From NCBI GenBank assembly GCA_002304735.1, contig DBIU01000017.1, positions 12,516 through 23,312 on the forward strand: a DNA stretch of 10,797 nucleotides, read 5' to 3'. Source of the DNA: Ruminococcaceae bacterium UBA794. GTDB lineage: Bacteria; Bacillota; Clostridia; Oscillospirales; Ruminococcaceae. Below the pieces are notes generated by a model, which saw only the letters and a list, made by a program, of their open reading frames with translations, was not told where the DNA came from and did not search any database. Positions 6,416 through 10,797 of this stretch are shown here, piece after piece (position 1 is the stretch's first letter; the number at the start of each line of letters is the position of its first letter). A program made the position numbers and the translations under genes.

Positions 6416-8680
6416 TTATTTCTTCCCGAAAAGCTTCCCGAAGAAGCCTTTTTTCTCGGATTTTTCCTCGTTTTCGGAGCGTTTTGGCGCTTCCTTTTTC
6501 TCGTCGTCATCGGAGAAAACGTTCAGCAAAATGGGCTTCGCCTTAAATTCCTCCGCCATATCGTTGAGCAGATATGTGTAAATTCCCGTGGGCTTTTCGA
6601 CCTTGTAATCCTCGATTTTACCGCATTTCAAAAGCGCTTCGAGCTTCTCGGCCATTCTTTCGGGAATAGCCGCCGCGGCGCCGTCGTAATATTCCTCGCA
6701 GGCGATATTAAACTCGTCCGCGGGATTGCGCCCTGCAATTTGCGTGAGATGAATACCCTCGCGAAGATACGCGGTATAGTCGAGATAATCGCAGTGAAAC
6801 TCGTTCAAAAGCGCCGCGAGAACCTCGTTTTCGAGCTTTTGAACAGCCCCCGCGCCGAACCTTTCGCACGCTTTTTCGTAATCCTCGGGAGCGTTTTTCT
6901 TCCACATCTCGCTGTTATATTCTCCGTCAAGCAGCGCGTTTCTGCGTGAAAAAGTAAGCTCGCGGTGCTTTTCGCCGATAAGCGTGTATTTCATCAGATT
7001 AACGCGCTCGTCGAAAGCGTCGCCCTCGGCAATTCTCCGAACGCGCTCCGCCTCCCGCAAAACAACCTTATCCGTGATAACGGCGCTTGTTCTTTCGCTC
7101 GGATAATGCCGTCCGCAGAGCTTTTTAAGGTCGTTTCTGACGGCAATTTCATCGTCGAGCGCCGCGAAATATCTGCTTTCGCCGACGTCCCCCTGACGGC
7201 CCGCGCGGCCTCTTATTTGCCGAACAATCCGTGAATTTTCGCGCATCGACGTGACTATAACAAGCAGTCCGCCGACGCTCTCGACAAATTCCTTGTCCGC
7301 GCAGTCCTCGCCGCCAAGCTTAATATCGACGCCGCGCCCCGCCATATTTGTGGTAATCGTGACTGTTTTGCGCTCGCCCGCTTTCGCGATAATTCCCGCT
7401 TCCTCAAAGTTGTTTTTCGCGTTCAGAACGCTGCATTTTACGCCTTTTTCCCGAAGCTCCGCAGCAAGGCTTTCGCTTTCCTCAATGCTTTCCGTGCCGA
7501 CAAGCACGGGCCGTTCCTTTTCATAAGCTTCTGTTATCGCCAAAACAATCGCTCTGCGCTTTTCTTCCTTATCGTAATAAATCTCAATCGGATTGTCAAT
7601 TCTGCGGCAGGGAAGCCTTGTCGGAATAACCTCCGTGAGAATACCGTAAATCTTCTCAAATTCCTCGCGCGAGGACTCGGCGGTTCCCGTCATACCCGAC
7701 ATTTTCGGATAAAGCCGCGCGAAATATTGAAGCGCGATATTCCCCATAATTCTGCCGCGGCTTGTAATTTTAAGTCCGTGTTTGGCTTCACAGGCGGGCT
7801 GAAGCTCGCCGGGGAACACTCGTCCGACCGCCGCTCTGCCCGTAAACTCGTCTATCAGCACGATTTTCCCGTCGCGAACGATATAATCCTTGTCCTCTTT
7901 CAGAATTTCGCGCGCCTTAATGCAGGCGGTGATTTTCGCAAGCAAATTCGCGTTTTTTTCGCTGTAAATATTCTTCGCGCCGAAAATCCGCTCGGCTTTG
8001 TCCGCGCCGCTGTCCGTGAGATAAATATTCCGCGACTCCTCGTCAAACTCGAAATCTCCCTCGCCGAGCGCCTTTGTTTTTTCGTAAACGTCGGCGGTGC
8101 TTTCGTCCTCGTGAACAGCGACGTCGCCCGCGATAACGAGCGGTATTCTCGCTTCGTCGATAAGAATACTGTCCGCTTCGTCGAAAATCGCGAAATCGGG
8201 CTTCGGAAAGCACATTTTCTCCGTTTCAAAGCACACGAAATCCTTGAGATAATCGAACCCCGCTTCCTTTGCCGTGAGGTAAACGACCTGCCTTTTATAC
8301 AGCTCGCGGCGCTTTTCGCGCGGAGTATCCTCGGTTATGCAGCCGACGCTTACGCCCATTTTCTCGTAAACGGGCTTGTTCCACTCGTAATCGCGCTTCG
8401 CGAGATAGTCGTTGAACGTGAGAACGTGCGTTTTTCCGCCGCAGAGCGCGTGACAGCAAACCGCGAACACCGCGCAGAGCGTTTTTCCCTCGCCCGTCTG
8501 CATCTGAACCATTTTCCCCTCGTAAAGCGCAAGCGCCGCCTCGAGCTGCACATCGAACGGCGTTATACCGAGCGTTTCCTTGACTGCTTTGAAGCAGCGC
8601 GCGAAAATCTCCTCCTCGGAGCTGCCCGAAAATTCCTCCGACAAAGCGAGCTGTTTGATTTTCTCAACGGTTTTGTTCAA
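6416..8680 (-). CDS. secA2: SecA2-like accessory preprotein translocase ATPase
   Basis: ATP-driven motor that pushes proteins through SecYEG, 754 residues. NBD1 has Walker A MQTGEGKT (60-67), TFNDYLAKRD (88-97) and Walker B DEAD (167-170) followed by SILIDEARIPL. A preprotein-cross-linking region (about 185-325) is followed by MSGMTGTA (327-334), then NBD2 with TNMAGRGVDI (444-453) and QIRGRAGRQGD (488-498), and then the helical scaffold and wing regions. It is shorter than housekeeping SecA (usually over 800 residues), lacks the C-terminal zinc-binding SEC-C motif, and ends in a lysine-rich tail finishing GFFGKLFGKK. The first ATPase loop is MQTGEGKT instead of MKTGEGKT, and the segment before MSGMTGTA is divergent. 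These traits favour an accessory SecA2, but a minimal sole SecA cannot be excluded from one window. The start is TTG at 8680, with GGAGG (8689-8693) 8 bases upstream. No SecY2 or obvious secreted substrate gene is next to it. Confidence 0.9.
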   Translation of the reverse strand: MNKTVEKIKQLALSEEFSGSSEEEIFARCFKAVKETLGITPFDVQLEAALALYEGKMVQMQTGEGKTLCAVFAVCCHALCGGKTHVLTFNDYLAKRDYEWNKPVYEKMGVSVGCITEDTPREKRRELYKRQVVYLTAKEAGFDYLKDFVCFETEKMCFPKPDFAIFDEADSILIDEARIPLVIAGDVAVHEDESTADVYEKTKALGEGDFEFDEESRNIYLTDSGADKAERIFGAKNIYSEKNANLLAKITACIKAREILKEDKDYIVRDGKIVLIDEFTGRAAVGRVFPGELQPACEAKHGLKITSRGRIMGNIALQYFARLYPKMSGMTGTAESSREEFEKIYGILTEVIPTRLPCRRIDNPIEIYYDKEEKRRAIVLAITEAYEKERPVLVGTESIEESESLAAELREKGVKCSVLNAKNNFEEAGIIAKAGERKTVTITTNMAGRGVDIKLGGEDCADKEFVESVGGLLVIVTSMRENSRIVRQIRGRAGRQGDVGESRYFAALDDEIAVRNDLKKLCGRHYPSERTSAVITDKVVLREAERVRRIAEGDAFDERVNLMKYTLIGEKHRELTFSRRNALLDGEYNSEMWKKNAPEDYEKACERFGAGAVQKLENEVLAALLNEFHCDYLDYTAYLREGIHLTQIAGRNPADEFNIACEEYYDGAAAAIPERMAEKLEALLKCGKIEDYKVEKPTGIYTYLLNDMAEEFKAKPILLNVFSDDDEKKEAPKRSENEEKSEKKGFFGKLFGKK

Positions 8681-8688
8681 ATTAATGT

Positions 8689-8693
8689 CCTCC
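8689..8693 (-). promoter_or_regulatory. Ribosome binding site supporting the TTG start of secA2
   Basis: GGAGG on the minus strand, 8 bases before the TTG at 8680. No in-frame ATG lies close by, so this site supports a TTG initiation codon. Confidence 0.75.
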
Positions 8694-8712
8694 GAAAACA
8701 GCGTTTTCCGCG

Positions 8713-9246
8713 TTATCCGCAGCGAAACTGCTTTTCCTCAGCTTTTCTTGTAAGCGAATAAAGCTCGCGGCCGCGGCTGTTTATCCAGCGCATAATGGTG
8801 CGCGTCGTCTGACCGTTCCGCGCCATTTCGCAGAGCCGCTCAAATGTAACCCACTTCGCCGCGCAAACCTCGGCTGACTGCAATTTCAGCGCCGAAAGCG
8901 GCACGTCCTTAACCAAAATGTAAAAATCCCGCAGCATACTGTCCGTAATCATCGTCCACTCGTGACGAAGCTCCTCGGGGCGCGCTCTTATGCCTGTTTC
9001 CTCGAAAAGCTCTCTCGCGGCGGCTTCGCGCGAGGTTTCGCCGACAATCGCGCAGCCTCCCGAACACTCCCATTTTCCGCCGCTTGTTTTCTCGGGAACT
9101 CGCTGTGTGAGCAAAATCTCGCCCCTGCTGTTCACCGTCATAACCTGAACGACGATATGATATTCCCCGAAAGGAATAGGCGCGCCGCGCTGTACCTTTC
9201 TTCCGAGCGGTTCGCGGTTTATCGAATAAAGGTCAAAATACTCCAT
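8713..9246 (-). CDS. Nudix hydrolase
   Basis: Predicted pyrophosphohydrolase of 177 residues. A perfect Nudix box occupies residues 64-86: Gly64, Glu70, then REL at 78-80, EE at 82-83 and Gly85, fitting Gx5Ex7REUxEExGU. The N-terminus (EYFDLYSINREPLGRK, then FGEYHIVVQV) resembles the IPP-isomerase-like/YfcD-type Nudix clade, but the isomerase active-site cysteine motif is not seen, so hydrolysis of a nucleoside diphosphate derivative is more likely. The substrate cannot be read from the sequence. It is the first gene of the leftward unit: a canonical promoter lies upstream and GGAG (9255-9258) sits 8 bases before the ATG. The SecA2-like gene starts 32 bases downstream. Confidence 0.93.
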   Translation of the reverse strand: MEYFDLYSINREPLGRKVQRGAPIPFGEYHIVVQVMTVNSRGEILLTQRVPEKTSGGKWECSGGCAIVGETSREAAARELFEETGIRARPEELRHEWTMITDSMLRDFYILVKDVPLSALKLQSAEVCAAKWVTFERLCEMARNGQTTRTIMRWINSRGRELYSLTRKAEEKQFRCG

Positions 9247-9290
9247 TTCTTCTTCTCCGTAAAATTATATCAAATAAAACATTATTCTTT

Positions 9291-9319
9291 ATTATAACAT
9301 ATTTCCGAGAAAATTTCAA
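9291..9319 (-). promoter_or_regulatory. Sigma-A promoter of the leftward operon
   Basis: Read on the minus strand: -35 TTGAAA (9319-9314), 17-base spacer, -10 TATAAT (9296-9291), with TGT immediately before the -10 giving an extended -10 (TGnTATAAT). Predicted transcription start is near 9284, leaving a leader of roughly 38 bases before the Nudix ATG. One mismatch to consensus in the -35. It is the only clear promoter found for the seven leftward genes. Confidence 0.85.
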
Positions 9320-9321
9320 GG

Positions 9322-9350
9322 TTGACAAAGCATTTTTTATAGATTATAAT
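9322..9350 (+). promoter_or_regulatory. Sigma-A promoter of the rightward operon
   Basis: Perfect consensus: -35 TTGACA (9322-9327), 17-base spacer, -10 TATAAT (9345-9350). Predicted start near 9357, giving a leader of about 33 bases before the ATG at 9390. Its -35 is only 2 bp from the -35 of the leftward promoter. Confidence 0.9.
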
Positions 9351-9374
9351 AACAGTAAATGAATGTTTGCTCTC

Positions 9375-9382
9375 AAAGGAGA
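9375..9382 (+). promoter_or_regulatory. Ribosome binding site that sets the HAD phosphatase start
   Basis: AAAGGAGA lies before the ATG at 9390, with GGAG 8 bases from it. An in-frame ATG at 9363 would place this site inside the gene and sits within a few bases of the predicted transcription start, so 9390 is the real start. Confidence 0.85.
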
Positions 9383-9389
9383 TGTTTAT

Positions 9390-10040
9390 ATGTATAATCC
9401 CGTTGTTTTCGACCTTGACGGAACGCTTCTAAACACGCTCGGCGACCTTGCCGCGGCGGGAAATTACGCGCTTTCGCAGCTTGGATTTCCCGTTCACGAT
9501 GTGAACGAATACCGCTATTTTGTAGGAAACGGAATACCGAAGCTGATTGAAAGAATGTTGCCCGAAAATGCCGCAAAAAGCGATTTTGACGCGGCATACA
9601 AGCTTTTCGACGAGTATTATGAGCTGCACAAAACCGACGCAACCGCGCCGTATCGCGGTATCACCGAGCTGCTCAAAACACTTTCGGAGCGCGGGATAAC
9701 CTGCCTTTGCAACACAAACAAGTCGCACTCGTTTGCCTGCGAGCTTCTCGGCGGTTTTTTCGGCGGCTTGCTCACGGAGATTGTCGGCGGTGAACACGGC
9801 TTCCCGAAAAAGCCCGCTCCCGACGCGGCGAATTATCTTGTCAATAAGTATAAAAAAGAGGGCTTTTCGCCGATTTATATAGGCGACAGTTCGGTTGATA
9901 TGCAGACCGCGAAAAACGCGGGAATAGCCGCGTGCGGTGTTTTGTGGGGCTTCCGCGGCCGCGCCGAGCTTGAAAGCTTTAGCCCCGATTATCTCGCGGA
10001 AACCGCCGACGACTTGAAGAAAATTATACTCGGAGAATAA
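9390..10040 (+). CDS. HAD-family hydrolase, phosphoglycolate phosphatase-like
   Basis: Cytoplasmic phosphatase of 216 residues in the Gph/PGP-like HAD subfamily. Motif I is DLDGTL (8-13), with Asp8 the nucleophile and Asp10 the acid/base. A helical C1-type cap (about 15-85) follows. Motif II is represented by NTNK (Thr109), motif III by the Lys in PKKPAPD (near 130-131), and motif IV by GDSSVDMQTAKNAG with Asp156 and Asp160 binding magnesium. The family dephosphorylates 2-phosphoglycolate or other small phosphate esters; substrate assignment inside it is unreliable from sequence. First gene of the rightward unit, behind a perfect sigma-A promoter. Its stop is one base before the ATG of the VOC gene, whose ribosome binding site (GGAGAA) lies inside the end of this gene. 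Confidence 0.93.
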   Translation: MYNPVVFDLDGTLLNTLGDLAAAGNYALSQLGFPVHDVNEYRYFVGNGIPKLIERMLPENAAKSDFDAAYKLFDEYYELHKTDATAPYRGITELLKTLSERGITCLCNTNKSHSFACELLGGFFGGLLTEIVGGEHGFPKKPAPDAANYLVNKYKKEGFSPIYIGDSSVDMQTAKNAGIAACGVLWGFRGRAELESFSPDYLAETADDLKKIILGE

Positions 10041-10041
10041 A

Positions 10042-10425
10042 ATGACGATTGAACATATCGCGGTTTACACGACCGACCTTGAGCGGGAATGTGCGTTTTT
10101 CGAGAAGTATTTCGGAGCGAAGCGCGGCGCGTTTTATTGCAACGAACAAACGGGCTTTCGGAGCTGCTTTCTCACGTTTGACGGCGGCTCGCGGCTTGAG
10201 GTTATGACGAGAGCGGAGTGCGTGAATTTGCCGCGAAAGCGCTTTGCGGCGGGCTTCGCGCATATCGCGGTAAGCGCGGGAAGCAGGGAAGAAGTCGTTT
10301 CGCTCACGGAGCGGCTTAGGCTTGACGGATTTGAAATCGCGGGCGAGCCGAGGGTAACGGGCGATGGCTATTTCGAGAGTATTGTCCTCGATTATGAGGG
10401 AAATTTCATCGAAATCACGGTATGA
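10042..10425 (+). CDS. VOC superfamily (glyoxalase/bleomycin-resistance fold) protein
   Basis: Single-subunit VOC protein of 127 residues with two beta-alpha-beta-beta-beta units. Candidate metal ligands occupy the glyoxalase I positions: His5 (EHIAV), Glu53 (RLEVM), His74 (AHIAV) and Glu124 (NFIEI), so it is probably a metal-dependent dimeric lyase or dioxygenase-type enzyme. Similar small proteins are often annotated as lactoylglutathione lyase, but the substrate cannot be decided here. It is translationally coupled to the upstream HAD phosphatase (1-base gap), suggesting linked expression, possibly in metabolite detoxification or repair (inference). Confidence 0.88.
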   Translation: MTIEHIAVYTTDLERECAFFEKYFGAKRGAFYCNEQTGFRSCFLTFDGGSRLEVMTRAECVNLPRKRFAAGFAHIAVSAGSREEVVSLTERLRLDGFEIAGEPRVTGDGYFESIVLDYEGNFIEITV

Positions 10426-10450
10426 AAGGACTTGAAAGGAGTTTTTTGAG

Positions 10451-10717
10451 ATGAGCGATTGGATAATCAGCATTTTTGCTTTTGCGGTAGGCTTGCTGTT
10501 TTGGGTGATAACCTACATTGCCGCTCCCATTGAAAGCAAGCGAAAGGGAAAACACGTTTCGGGGCTTCCCGGAGCGGCTTTCGTGCTGTTTTTGCTCGGC
10601 GGACTGCTTTCGCCGATAAAGTGGCTTGCGTTCGCCTGCCTGCTTGATTTCAGCGTCACGGCGCTCCCGTTTTATTTGCTGATTAACCGCGCTAAAAATA
10701 AACGGAATAAGCCGTGA
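10451..10717 (+). CDS. Small membrane protein of unknown function
   Basis: Unrecognised protein of 88 residues. Three hydrophobic segments are visible: about 4-26, 40-54 (shorter, glycine-rich) and 57-79. A basic loop (ESKRKGKH) separates the first two, and the tail is strongly basic (NRAKNKRNKP), suggesting the loop and C-terminus face the cytoplasm. AAAGGAG (10435-10441) lies 9 bases before the ATG. It follows the VOC gene by 25 bases and is probably the last gene of the rightward unit. Start, ribosome binding site and hydrophobic pattern support a real gene; no function can be assigned. Confidence 0.8.
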   Translation: MSDWIISIFAFAVGLLFWVITYIAAPIESKRKGKHVSGLPGAAFVLFLLGGLLSPIKWLAFACLLDFSVTALPFYLLINRAKNKRNKP

Positions 10718-10734
10718 TTTTGACCGTTTATTTT
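10695..10734 (+). terminator. Inverted repeat at the end of the rightward unit, possible terminator
   Basis: A perfect 11-base inverted repeat: AAAATAAACGG (10695-10705) and CCGTTTATTTT (10724-10734), loop of 18 bases. It straddles the stop codon of the small membrane protein, and the 3' arm ends in a T-rich run as an intrinsic terminator would. The stem is AT-rich with only a 3-bp GC core, and the loop is long, so efficiency is doubtful. Confidence 0.45.
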
Positions 10735-10797
10735 GGGCAATTCGGTTTAATCGAGGCTTTCGTTTTATTGATTTGCCACGATAAAGCCGAACAATTT
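10735..10797. other. Short non-coding tail at the window edge
   Basis: No gene is visible. GGCTTT (10755-10760) and AAAGCC (10783-10788) could form a second weak hairpin with a 22-base loop. The window ends before its context can be judged. Confidence 0.3.

Larger units (their letters stand above)
9247..9389. promoter_or_regulatory. AT-rich divergent intergenic region
   Basis: The only sizeable non-coding gap between genes, 143 bases, separating the leftward seven-gene unit from the rightward three-gene unit. It is far more AT-rich than the flanking genes and holds the two divergent promoters and both ribosome binding sites. I see no RNA gene or riboswitch-like structure; each leader is only about 35 bases. 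Confidence 0.85.

Noticed and set aside
7727..8761. 344-codon + strand open frame opposite the SecA2-like gene
   Set aside because: Lies opposite conserved ATPase motifs of SecA; no family resemblance in its own product.
8713..9246. Isopentenyl-diphosphate isomerase for the Nudix gene
   Set aside because: The N-terminus is reminiscent of that clade, but the isomerase catalytic cysteine motif is absent and the canonical hydrolase Nudix box is intact.
9264..9269. A second TATAAT on the minus strand near the Nudix gene
   Set aside because: No -35-like hexamer lies 16-18 bases upstream; likely chance in AT-rich DNA.
9363..9389. Upstream in-frame ATG at 9363 for the HAD phosphatase
   Set aside because: It would sit within a few bases of the predicted transcription start without a ribosome binding site, and the extra nine residues do not match the HAD N-terminus, which starts just before DLDGTL.

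Overview
The window looks like a chromosomal segment from a Clostridia-type Bacillota, probably an uncultured gut or anaerobic lineage. The reasons are strong GGAGG-type ribosome binding sites, TTG starts, consensus sigma-A promoters, a shortened SecA, and a clostridial-style FtsA-like protein with extra C-terminal domains. This placement is inference; no rRNA or other marker is present. Coding density is very high, no gap exceeds about 150 bases, and I see no mobile element, CRISPR array, tRNA or rRNA.

Layout: seven genes on the minus strand run leftward from about 9246 to 29, in transcription order: a Nudix hydrolase, a SecA2-like export ATPase, MnmE (tRNA modification GTPase), two small TrkA/KtrA-type RCK proteins, an FtsA/PilM-like actin-fold protein, and a lipoprotein with a CBM35-like and a GH26-like domain. 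Gaps are 32 bases or less, and at several junctions the Shine-Dalgarno overlaps or abuts the previous stop codon, so this reads as one translationally coupled operon. From 9390 to 10717 three genes run rightward: a Gph-type HAD phosphatase, a VOC (glyoxalase-fold) protein and a small membrane protein. The two units diverge from a short AT-rich region (9247-9389) that holds two near-perfect sigma-A promoters back to back, with only 2 bp between their -35 hexamers.

How the genes fit: the leftward unit mixes housekeeping (MnmE), potassium-channel gating (RCK pair), protein export (SecA2-like) and two envelope or cell-shape candidates (FtsA-like protein and lipoprotein). The membrane partners expected for the RCK proteins (TrkH/KtrB) and for SecA (SecYEG), and the MnmG partner of MnmE, are not in the window. 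The most unusual items are the lipoprotein, which keeps the GH26 scaffold but appears to lack both catalytic glutamates, and the FtsA-like protein, which adds an AT-hook-like basic N-terminus and three beta-grasp-like modules to an actin-fold core.
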